DNA from: Phycisphaeraceae bacterium
GTDB taxonomy: Bacteria > Planctomycetota > Phycisphaerae > Phycisphaerales > SM1A02
NCBI GenBank assembly: GCA_019636755.1
Contig: JAHBWZ010000002.1
Span: forward strand, 372,001 to 436,000
DNA: 64,000 nucleotides
Direction of reading: 5' to 3'
Below are positions 26,168-33,211 of the stretch, piece after piece. Position 1 is the first letter of the stretch; each line of letters opens with the position of its first letter. Below the pieces are notes generated by a model. It worked only from the letters and a program-made list of their open reading frames with translations. It did no database searches and was not told the origin of the DNA. The translations under genes were made by a program, and so were the position numbers.

Positions 26168-26260
26168 TTACTCCTCTGCCGCCGAACCATTGATTCTGCG
26201 GAATTCCCCATACCACCGTCCTGCGACCATGATATCTGGTTTTCCGCAGAACCTGGCGAG
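26168..26260 (-). pseudogene. C-terminal end of an unknown gene preceding the NACHT-like gene
   Basis: In the - frame ending with TAA at 26168-26170, about 30 residues look coding (LARFCGKPDIMVAGRWYGEF, then RRINGSAAEE and stop). The stop lies 3 bases from the GTG of the NACHT-like gene, an operon-like spacing. Further upstream the same frame becomes Arg/Ser/Pro-rich and unconvincing. It may be the tail of a truncated partner gene or a short leader peptide starting at ATG 26230. No family recognised. Confidence 0.35.
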
Positions 26261-26416
26261 TGAGGAGGATCTGCGGAAAGGGCAGAGCGCGGAATTGCGG
26301 CAGCACCGGTTCGAGCAAGGCTGCAGACAGCCCCCGGGCCCTTTGGAAGCGGTCCGGTCCCCGGGTTTCATCCGGCAGTATGGTCGCCCACGATGACGTT
26401 CCAGGGGCGGTTCACG

Positions 26417-26597
26417 GCTGTAACTCGACGGAAGCACTACGCCCGCCGGACTGAATGGACCTGTCGGGCCTGGATCATGGCCTTGTCGCGATTTCACCGC
26501 GGACCACCCGGATGGCGGCGTCCATCGCAGATGGGCGCGGCGGAGGTCGAGGCGTTTCTCACCCACCGTGCGGTACAACGGCGCATCGCCTCCGCTC
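26417..26597 (+). pseudogene. intI: remnant of an integron integrase (tyrosine recombinase N-terminal domain)
   Basis: About 60 residues resemble the SAM-like N-terminal DNA-binding domain of integron integrases: RRKHYARRTEWTCRAWIMAL, then SRFHRG, then QMGAAEVEAFLTHRAV. The family pattern is RxxHYSxRTExxYxxWIxRF, FH, HPxxMGxxEVexFLxxLA. The catalytic C-terminal domain (R-HxxR-Y) is missing; similarity stops near 26597. It runs on the + strand, away from the cassettes on the - strand, as intI does in integrons. An attI site was not recognised in 26170-26400. Confidence 0.65.
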
Positions 26598-26741
26598 CCC
26601 CTTGCCTGGGAGGATCGCCTTTCGAGCGCATTCCACGAGTTCCGCTTCGCTCCCTTCGACTGCGCTCAGGACTATCGACCGTGGCCCGTTCGGGGCCGAA
26701 GGCGCGTGCATCGCGCCGATTTGCAGACGCGAGCGCGCCGT

Positions 26742-27767
26742 TCAGCGCACCCCCTCAACCACCCCCAGAACCCGCTCCGCCACCCCGTCCCACCGCCACA
26801 GCGCGCTGCGGGCCAGGCCGCGGTCGCGCAGGTCGGCGCGGCGGGGGCCGTCGGTAACCAGGGCGTCGATGGCTTCCGTGAGCGCGGCCGGGTCATCTGG
26901 ATGGACGAGCATGCCCGCGTCGCCCACCACTTCGGGGAGTGCGCCGGCGGCGGTGGCGATGACCGGGGTGCCGCAGGCCATCGCCTCCGCGACCGGGAGT
27001 CCGAATCCCTCGTCGCGTGATGGCATGACCAGCGCGAGCGCGCGGCGGTAGTGGGCTGCCAGCGCTTCGTCGTCGGCGGGTCGGACGAAGTCGACCGCGC
27101 GGCCGACGCCGCACTCGGATGCCCAGCGCCGCGCGTTGTCGGTCATCAGGCCGCAGCAGCGCAGGCGGACGGCGCCGCGGCAGCGGGTCTGCCCGAATGC
27201 CTTGAGCAGGAGGGGGAGGTTCTTGTGCGGCTTCTCGCTGCCGACGAAAAGGAGGTACGGCGCTTCCGATGGCATCGTCGCCGGGCCGGAGGCGGAGCGC
27301 GGCGTCGGCGTGAACGCGGCGCTGACGCCGTTGCCGACGACGACGCACCGGTCGCCGGGCAGGCCGGCCCAGGCGCAGAGGCGCTGCTTCGAGTGCTCAG
27401 AGACGGTCAGCACGCGCGCGGCGCGGCGGGCCGCGGGTCGGACGACGGCCGCGTAGAACGCGCGCTTGGCCATCGATCGCTCGTCCGGGTCATCCAGGTG
27501 GATGAGGTCATGGATCGTCAGCACGACCGGCATGCGCCTCGGCGCGGGCAGCGGCGCGACGAACCCGGGCGTGAAGAACACGTCTGCGCGCACGCGGCGG
27601 CAGCCGAGCGCCAGGCGCAGCGGCGAGAACGGCCGGGCGGGATGGCCGCGCACGGGGACGGGCACCGCGCCGGGCAGGCGCGCGATCACTTCCCTCGCGA
27701 AGCGACCGATGCCGTGCGGGCCGATCCACCGCGCATCGACCGCGATTCTCGAGGATCCGTCGCTCAT
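26742..27767 (-). CDS. GT4 glycosyltransferase
   Basis: A 341-residue GT-B fold glycosyltransferase of family 4, adding a sugar during exopolysaccharide or O-antigen assembly. N-terminal acceptor domain: IAVDARWIGPHGIGRFAREV and VVLTIHDLIHL; linker strand VLTVSEHSKQRL. The C-terminal nucleotide-sugar domain has LLFVGSEKPHKNLPLLLKAF and the E-x7-E motif in SRDEGFGLPVAEAMACGTPV, then GALPEVVGDAG. The pattern is close to mannosyl- or rhamnosyltransferases. The ATG overlaps the stop of the upstream gene as ATGA. It is the last gene of a three-gene - strand unit. Confidence 0.9.
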   Translation of the reverse strand: MSDGSSRIAVDARWIGPHGIGRFAREVIARLPGAVPVPVRGHPARPFSPLRLALGCRRVRADVFFTPGFVAPLPAPRRMPVVLTIHDLIHLDDPDERSMAKRAFYAAVVRPAARRAARVLTVSEHSKQRLCAWAGLPGDRCVVVGNGVSAAFTPTPRSASGPATMPSEAPYLLFVGSEKPHKNLPLLLKAFGQTRCRGAVRLRCCGLMTDNARRWASECGVGRAVDFVRPADDEALAAHYRRALALVMPSRDEGFGLPVAEAMACGTPVIATAAGALPEVVGDAGMLVHPDDPAALTEAIDALVTDGPRRADLRDRGLARSALWRWDGVAERVLGVVEGVR

Positions 27768-28900
27768 CGCGCGCCCGCCGGCAGCAGGGGTGCGGGTTCG
27801 GGTGCGCCGGCGATCGCACGGGCCAGGTCATCCCACGACCAGACGCCGTCGGGCGGCAGCGCGGCGCGATCCATCGCCTGAGCCGCATCCAGGGCGCGAC
27901 CGATCGATGCACGATCGCCCGGCACATACGTCACCCAGTTCGGCCGCGCTGAGACCAGGAACTCCGGCGCGATGACCGGGAGTCGACAGCAGGTGTACTG
28001 CATCACCTTGAGACTGTCGACCAGGCTTTCGGCGCCGGGCTCGTAGAGCCGTGCCTGGAGTCCCGCATCGGCGTGGCGGATGTACGGCACGGTCTGCTCG
28101 AACGGCATCTCGCCGTACGTCCGGATGCGCGGATGCGCCGGGACACCGTGCAGCGGACCGATGACATGGAACGTCCACGCCGGACGGACCTCCGCCGCGA
28201 TCTCCAGGAAGCGCGTGTCCAGCATGCTCGTCCCCACGAAGACGGCGTGCGGGCCCCCGGTGCCGTACGGTGACTCGGACGGCGCCTCGAAGAGGTCGCG
28301 CCGCACGCCGTGCGGCTGGACGGCGGCATTCGGCACGGGCGGAAATCGCTTCAGCAGCGCCGCGGTCGGCACGCTCACCAGGTCCGCGCACCGCATCAGG
28401 TCCGCTTCCGCCTCGAGCACGACCGGATGGTTGCGCAGCAGCGTGAGATCGTCCGCCATGCGGTAGACCAGTCGCGCCCGCGGCGCCAGCCGTCGCAGGC
28501 GCGGCGCCAGCAGCAGGGCGGGCGTGCTCTCGAAGAGCAGCAGGTCCGCGCCGGCGACCAGCGGCTCCAGTTCACCGAGCGGGAACCGCGCGTATCGCCG
28601 GAAGAGCGGCGCCGACCACCGGTTGAGCCGGGCGCTCCGCAGGTTGGCGGGATGCCACGGCGTGTACCAGACGAAACTCGCGAGCCGATCGCCGACCCAC
28701 CGCACCTTCCCCGCTTGGGCGCGGACCGGGTACGCGAATCGGAAGTCGCGGCGCAGGCGCGACAGGTGACTCAGCGCGCCGGTGACGAAGATGACCTCCC
28801 AGCCGGCACGGACGAATGCGTCCGCCACCCAGTGCGCCCCGGCGCGGCGGTCGGACTGGAGGTAGTGCAGCGTGACCAGGATGAGCCTGCGTGCGCTCAC
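27764..28900 (-). CDS. GumK-like glycosyltransferase
   Basis: A 378-residue GT-B glycosyltransferase. The N-terminus LVTLHYLQSDRRAGAHWVAD followed by GWEVIFVTGALS resembles GumK (family GT70), the glucuronosyltransferase of xanthan assembly. Further support comes from LLLFESTPALLLAPRL, RLVYRMADDLTLL, SVPTAALLKRFP, FVGTSMLDTRF, FHVIGPLHG and the C-terminal ESLVDSLKVMQYTCCRLPVI donor-binding segment. The donor sugar is unproven. The start is a GTG overlapping the FkbM stop (GTGA), and the gene overlaps the next one by 4 bases, so all three are translationally coupled. Confidence 0.8.
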   Translation of the reverse strand: MSARRLILVTLHYLQSDRRAGAHWVADAFVRAGWEVIFVTGALSHLSRLRRDFRFAYPVRAQAGKVRWVGDRLASFVWYTPWHPANLRSARLNRWSAPLFRRYARFPLGELEPLVAGADLLLFESTPALLLAPRLRRLAPRARLVYRMADDLTLLRNHPVVLEAEADLMRCADLVSVPTAALLKRFPPVPNAAVQPHGVRRDLFEAPSESPYGTGGPHAVFVGTSMLDTRFLEIAAEVRPAWTFHVIGPLHGVPAHPRIRTYGEMPFEQTVPYIRHADAGLQARLYEPGAESLVDSLKVMQYTCCRLPVIAPEFLVSARPNWVTYVPGDRASIGRALDAAQAMDRAALPPDGVWSWDDLARAIAGAPEPAPLLPAGAR

Positions 28901-29859
28901 GTCTCCGCACCGTCGTCGCCGTCGCGGGCATGGCCGAGGGCGCGCTCGAGCGTCAGGTCGGCCCGCAGCGCCAGGTGATCCGTCAGACGCGCGCGCTGCC
29001 GCGCCGGGAGCGACGACAGCGGCACGACCGCGCGGGCGAGCGACGTGAACGCGCCCGCCATCCCGCGCCGGATGCCGTAGAGCCGGTACCCCGCGGCGGC
29101 GAGGCGCGATCCGGGCGCCTCGGCCGGCGCCCCGGACGCCGGCGCACCCTGCGGATCACCGCGATGCTCGAAGAGGATGGCGCGCGGGCGATGCGCGCGG
29201 ATGAGCGGCATCATCGCGGCGAGGATCGTCGCTTCGTGCCCCTCCACGTCGATCTTGATGAGATCGACGCCGTCCAGCCCGGACGCCGCGAGCAGGTCAT
29301 CGGGCGTGAGCATCGCGACGACCTCGTGATCGCCGTCCGCGGCGGCGCCGTGCATGCCGCCTGCCTGCACCAGCGAGGATGCGCCGCTGTTGCGCCCGTC
29401 CAGCCGCATGGCGCCCGTCCCGCGTCGATCGGAGACCGCGGCGCAGATCGCGCCCGCGCGATCCCCGTACGGCGCCAGGTTCCGGGTCAGCATCCGGAAC
29501 AGCCGCGCGACCGGCTCCACCGCGACGACGCGCGTTCCCGGCACGCGCCTGAGCAGCGTGGCGCTGACCGATCCGATGTTCGCGCCGATGTCCAGCAGGC
29601 GATCGCCCGGCCGGGCCAGGCGCACCAGCAGTTCCGTCACCGCGGGATCGAAGCGTCCGGTCAGGTAGATGATCCGACCGATGTAGTCGTTCGGCAGGAT
29701 CTCCAGGACCACGCCGTCGCGGGTCGTCACCTGCATCGTCTGCTCCGGAAAGCGGAGCCGGCCCAGCGGCGTGCGCTCGATGATCCGTCCCTCACCCCGC
29801 GGCAGCGGGTAGAGCCGGGTGAAGGCATAGCGCAGGGCCTTGTGGTGCAGGGAGGGCAT
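28897..29859 (-). CDS. FkbM-family methyltransferase
   Basis: A 320-residue SAM-dependent methyltransferase of the FkbM type, often methylating sugar hydroxyls in surface glycans. Visible motifs: DRLLDIGANIGSVSATLL (SAM motif I), RVVAVEPVARLF, DGVDLIKIDVEGHEATIL with the diagnostic IDVEGxE, and AILFEHRGD. The N-terminal IYLTGRFDPAVTELL is also common in the family. ATG 29859 is picked because upstream codons overlap the leader of the divergent methyltransferase gene; no ribosome binding site is evident. First gene of the FkbM-GumK-GT4 unit. Confidence 0.87.
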   Translation of the reverse strand: MPSLHHKALRYAFTRLYPLPRGEGRIIERTPLGRLRFPEQTMQVTTRDGVVLEILPNDYIGRIIYLTGRFDPAVTELLVRLARPGDRLLDIGANIGSVSATLLRRVPGTRVVAVEPVARLFRMLTRNLAPYGDRAGAICAAVSDRRGTGAMRLDGRNSGASSLVQAGGMHGAAADGDHEVVAMLTPDDLLAASGLDGVDLIKIDVEGHEATILAAMMPLIRAHRPRAILFEHRGDPQGAPASGAPAEAPGSRLAAAGYRLYGIRRGMAGAFTSLARAVVPLSSLPARQRARLTDHLALRADLTLERALGHARDGDDGAET

Positions 29860-29896
29860 CGAATCGCGTCCGATGATACCGTGCGCCTCCGCCGCA

Positions 29897-30601
29897 ATGG
29901 TCGACCGTCGACTCAACTTCGGCCGCGAGGTCATCGCTGCATTCGCCGCGGCGAGCGACCATGTCCGGCATGCGCTGGATCTCGGCGCGGGCGCGGGCGA
30001 CGACCTGGACAGCGTCCGGCGCGCCCATCCAGCCGCCGCGCTGACGGGCGTCGAGGTGCATCCGGCCTGCGCCCGGGATCTCCGGGCGCGAGGCATCGCC
30101 GTGCTTGCGCTGGACCTGGAGCGGGAGGCGCTGCCGCTGCCGGATGCCTCGATGGACCTCATCATCGCGAACCAGTTCCTGGAGCACGTCAAGGAACTCT
30201 TCTGGATCATGCACGAGGTCTCGCGCACGCTGCGACCGGGCGGACACCTGCTGATCGGCGTTCCCAACCTGGCCTCGCTTCACAACCGGCTCCTGCTGGC
30301 CCTCGGCCGGCAGCCGACGTCCATCCGCGTCGCGTCCGCGCATGTCCGCGGCTTCACGGCACGGGGACTCCTCGCCTTCCTGGAGGACGGCTTCCCGGGC
30401 GGCTACGTGCTGTGCGCGCGGCGCGGCGCGAACTTCTATCCGTTTCCGCCGGTCATCGCCAGGCCGATGGCACGGATGTGCCCCGGGCTCGCGTGGGGAC
30501 TCTTCCTGCACCTTCGCAAGGCGCGGCCGTACGACGGATCGTTCGTGCGCTTCCCGGTGGACGCGGCGCTCGAGACGAACTACCGGACCAGCGCATCCTG
30601 A
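29897..30601 (+). CDS. class I SAM-dependent methyltransferase
   Basis: A 234-residue methyltransferase. Motif I is HALDLGAGAGDDLDSV, the acidic strand end is LTGVEVHP, and IIANQFLEHVKELFWIMHEV plus GGHLLIGVPNLASLHNR match the Methyltransf_11-type fold. The C-terminal RGANFYPFPPVIARPMARM is found in glycan-associated members. ATG 29897 is preferred; an in-frame ATG at 29873 would also fit. It is divergent from the FkbM gene with only 37 bases between the starts, and its last 22 bases overlap tail-to-tail with the acyltransferase gene. Likely part of the same polysaccharide locus. Confidence 0.82.
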   Translation: MVDRRLNFGREVIAAFAAASDHVRHALDLGAGAGDDLDSVRRAHPAAALTGVEVHPACARDLRARGIAVLALDLEREALPLPDASMDLIIANQFLEHVKELFWIMHEVSRTLRPGGHLLIGVPNLASLHNRLLLALGRQPTSIRVASAHVRGFTARGLLAFLEDGFPGGYVLCARRGANFYPFPPVIARPMARMCPGLAWGLFLHLRKARPYDGSFVRFPVDAALETNYRTSAS

Positions 30602-31206
30602 ACCTCGTGTTCCGGGACCAGTGCACCGTCGCGCTGGCGGTAGACGTTGCCGCACGCGGCGCAGGCATGCACCGGGTCGCGTCCGCCGCGCGGCAGCGCG
30701 GTCCCGCACCGGCACGCCCAGCCGATCCGCCGGCCGGGGACACCCACGATGAGTGCGTACGCCGGCACCGAGCCGCGCACGACCGCCCCGGCCCCGATGA
30801 ACGCGTACGCGCCGATCTCGTCACCGCAGACGATGGTGCAGTTGGCCCCGAACGACACGCCGCGGCGGACCAGCGTCGGCCGGTACTCGTCGCGCCGCAC
30901 GATCTCGCTCCGCGGGTTGATGACGTTCGTGAACACCATGGACGGACCGCAGAAGACACAGTCCTCCAGCGTGACGCCGGTATAGATGGACACGTTGTTC
31001 TGGACCTTGACGCGATCCCCCAGCGTCACGTCCGGCGAAACGACGACGTTCTGGCCCAGGTTGCAGTTCCGGCCGATGCGCGAGCGCGCCATGACGTGCG
31101 TGAAGTGCCAGATCTTCGTGCCCGCGCCGATCTCGCAGGGGTCGTCGATGTAGCACGACTCATGGATGAAGGTGCCGGGATACCGGGCCGGATCAGAGCC
31201 GGGCAT
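30580..31206 (-). CDS. wbpD: WbpD/WlbB-like sugar N-acetyltransferase with added zinc ribbon
   Basis: A 208-residue left-handed beta-helix acyltransferase. Hexapeptide repeats run through CEIGAGTKIWHFTHVMARSR, NCNLGQNVVVSPDVTLGD, VSIYTGVTLEDCVFCGPSMV and FTNVINPRSEI. These closely match enzymes that acetylate the 3-amino group of UDP-GlcNAc3NA for B-band O-antigen. The last 35 residues carry CRCGTALPR and CAACGNVYRQRDG, two CxC/CxxC pairs suggesting a zinc-binding tail not found in standard WbpD. It overlaps the upstream oxidoreductase gene by 14 bases, consistent with a WbpB-WbpD pair. Confidence 0.85.
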   Translation of the reverse strand: MPGSDPARYPGTFIHESCYIDDPCEIGAGTKIWHFTHVMARSRIGRNCNLGQNVVVSPDVTLGDRVKVQNNVSIYTGVTLEDCVFCGPSMVFTNVINPRSEIVRRDEYRPTLVRRGVSFGANCTIVCGDEIGAYAFIGAGAVVRGSVPAYALIVGVPGRRIGWACRCGTALPRGGRDPVHACAACGNVYRQRDGALVPEHEVQDALVR

Positions 31207-32356
31207 GCGCGGGCCTCGCTGCGGGTCGCACGGTCTCCGTGAGCGGGGCGCCGCCGCGCGGGGGTGCCGATCGCCCGCGGGACGCCGGCGCCGCGGACGG
31301 CATCTGCACGGGGTGACCGTTGGTCATGAGCGACCGCTGCGCCGCGTGCAGGATCTCCAGCACGCTCAGTCCGCTTCGACCGCAGGTACGCGGCCGGCAG
31401 CGGTCGGCGACGCACGCGAGGAAGTGACTGCATTCCTCGCGCAGCGGTTCGTCGGAGTCGAACGGCACGATCTGGCCCTCGCCGCGGACCGGGACAGGCT
31501 GTCCCGCCTGCCAGTCGACGCGCTGGTCGTAGAGCACGAGTTCCTTGGCGACGTCATCGAAGACCGCCATGCGCGCGGAGCCGATCACGATGAGTTTCTG
31601 CTCCTTGAACGGGTGCAGCCACGAGACGAAGATGTGCGCGCGGACGCCGCTGCTGAAGAGCATCTGCGTGATCGTGACGTCGGCGATGTTCGGCGTGATG
31701 TAGGAGCCGCCGGTGGCGACGATCTCGATCGGCATGTCGCCGGTCAGGCGGAGGATGACGGCGATGTCGTGCGGTGCGAACGACCACAGTGCGTTCTCTT
31801 CCGTCCGGATCTTCCCCAGGTTGAGCCGGTTGGAGATGAGGTACCGGACGCTGCCGAGTTCCCCGTCGCGGATGAGCCGCGCCAGGCGCAGGACCGCGGG
31901 GTGGTACTCAAGCAGGTGGCCGACCATCAGCACGCGCCCGGCGTCGTCGGCGCGGGCGACGAGATCCCGCGCCTCGTCCACGCAGATCGTCATCGGCTTC
32001 TCGACGAACACGTCCAGGCCGCCGTCGATCGCGCGGCGCGCGAGCGCGTAGTGCGTCTCCGCCGGTGTCGCGATCATGATCGCGTCCAGGTCGGCTCCGG
32101 CCAGCAGGGCCTCGGCATCGTCGAAGATCGCGGCGTCCGGCGCCAGGGTCCGCGCCTGGGCCCGTCCGGCCTCCGACGGGTCCGCGACCGCGCGCAGGGC
32201 GCCCAGCGCCTGCACCGTCCGCACGATGTTCCGCCCCCAGTGCCCGCAGCCGATGACCCCGACCCGCGGCGGCCCCGGGTGTCCGGTCGAACCCGACCCG
32301 GTCGAACCTGTCCCGTTCGAACCCGGCCCGTTCGAACCCGAGATTGTGCCAGCCAT
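31193..32356 (-). CDS. Gfo/Idh/MocA-family sugar oxidoreductase (WbpB-like)
   Basis: A 387-residue NAD(P)-dependent dehydrogenase. After a 30-residue Gly/Ser/Asn/Thr linker comes the Rossmann signature RVGVIGCGHWGRNIVRT, then DAIMIATPAETHYALA and DVFVEKPMTICVDEA with the EKP motif that holds the catalytic Lys. The C-terminal half has GHLLEYHPAVLRLARLI, SNRLNLGKIRTEENALW and APHDIAVILRL, as in WbpB/WlbA, which oxidise the C3 of UDP-GlcNAcA. The start ATG 32356 has AAAGGA 5-6 bases upstream. It is followed by and overlaps the wbpD-like gene. The aminotransferase (WbpE) expected between them is not in the window. Confidence 0.87.
   Translation of the reverse strand: MAGTISGSNGPGSNGTGSTGSGSTGHPGPPRVGVIGCGHWGRNIVRTVQALGALRAVADPSEAGRAQARTLAPDAAIFDDAEALLAGADLDAIMIATPAETHYALARRAIDGGLDVFVEKPMTICVDEARDLVARADDAGRVLMVGHLLEYHPAVLRLARLIRDGELGSVRYLISNRLNLGKIRTEENALWSFAPHDIAVILRLTGDMPIEIVATGGSYITPNIADVTITQMLFSSGVRAHIFVSWLHPFKEQKLIVIGSARMAVFDDVAKELVLYDQRVDWQAGQPVPVRGEGQIVPFDSDEPLREECSHFLACVADRCRPRTCGRSGLSVLEILHAAQRSLMTNGHPVQMPSAAPASRGRSAPPRGGAPLTETVRPAARPAHARL
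32287..32343. repeat. 15-bp tandem repeat inside the oxidoreductase gene
   Basis: Almost four copies of a 15-bp unit close to GTCGAACCCGNCCCG (+ strand). On the coding strand they give the Gly-Ser-Asn/Thr-Gly-Pro/Thr/Ser units at the N-terminus of the oxidoreductase. The unit length keeps the frame, so copy number can vary without breaking the gene. Confidence 0.75.
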
Positions 32357-32506
32357 GCCGTTCCTTTCCGCGCCGACGCCCACCCTCCGGCCCGCCTGGC
32401 GACCCGCCTCCATGCACACACACAGTCCCGACGAAGCGAGTCGCGGCGTACGACTGCGCCGGCGCAGGGCGAAGGGGTCGGAAAGTACGGCTCTGCCGCC
32501 GGGGTG

Positions 32507-33163
32507 TCAAGAACCCGGCTCGAGGCCGTGGCCCGGCCGCCCCAGCCGGCTGAGCCGGAACTCCAGCGGCGGCCGGCCGGCGGGAAGATCCACGCGGACC
32601 GTGAGCCGATCCGGCTGCACGCGGTGATACACCACGCCGGTCAGGCGCGCCTCGCCCGGCGCGGCCATGAACCGCGCGCGGGCGGCGGCCGGGTCGACCG
32701 CCGCCAGGTGGAGCGTCATCGGATCGTCCGGGCCCTCCCAGGGCACCATCGTCGGGGAGAAGTGGCGGATCCGGAGCACGACACGGCGCGCCGCGCCGTC
32801 GGCCTCCGGCGCCGGCCGGTCATCGGTGGCGGCGACCGGCTCCTCCGTGATCGCGAGCATCTCGTACATGAGCAGCGATCCGTCCGCCCGCGTCCAGCGG
32901 AAGGCGCCGACGATGCTTCCGCCGCGCGGCGCGGACCAGTGCTCGTCGACATAGTCATGCGCGCCGTCGGCGTCCGGTTCGCCGAACGGGCCGCCCCAAC
33001 TCCCGGCCAGGAACGCAAGATCCGTGATGCGCGCCTCGGTCACGGCCGCGTGCTCCGTGTCCTGCATCCCGCGCGCGGGCGGTGTGTCCTGGTCCCGAGC
33101 CGCCTGCGGGGAGACGGACGCGGCCCACACGCCCGACGCCAGCACGATCACCATGCACTTCAT
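32507..33163 (-). CDS. exported DUF6265-like protein
   Basis: A 218-residue protein with a short signal peptide (MKCMVIVLASGVWAASVS). The mature part holds DLAFLAGSWGG, DEHWSAPRGGSIVGAFRW, LLMYEMLAITEE and LRIRHFSPTMVPWEG, the conserved blocks of DUF6265, a small lipocalin-like beta-barrel domain of unknown function. TGGAG lies 7 bases before the ATG. It stands alone, between the oxidoreductase and the FIST gene. A ligand-binding role is possible by analogy with lipocalin-like folds only. Confidence 0.75.
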   Translation of the reverse strand: MKCMVIVLASGVWAASVSPQAARDQDTPPARGMQDTEHAAVTEARITDLAFLAGSWGGPFGEPDADGAHDYVDEHWSAPRGGSIVGAFRWTRADGSLLMYEMLAITEEPVAATDDRPAPEADGAARRVVLRIRHFSPTMVPWEGPDDPMTLHLAAVDPAAARARFMAAPGEARLTGVVYHRVQPDRLTVRVDLPAGRPPLEFRLSRLGRPGHGLEPGS

Positions 33164-33211
33164 GACACCACTCCAGGTTCGCGTGACCGGCGCGCGCCCG
33201 CGGACGCGCGT

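Noticed and set aside
26641-26672. The string CTCCCTTCGACTGCGCTCAG as part of the integron.
   Set aside because: Such TTCGACT-CGCTCAGG strings are widespread intergenic repeats in unrelated bacteria and say nothing about the integron.
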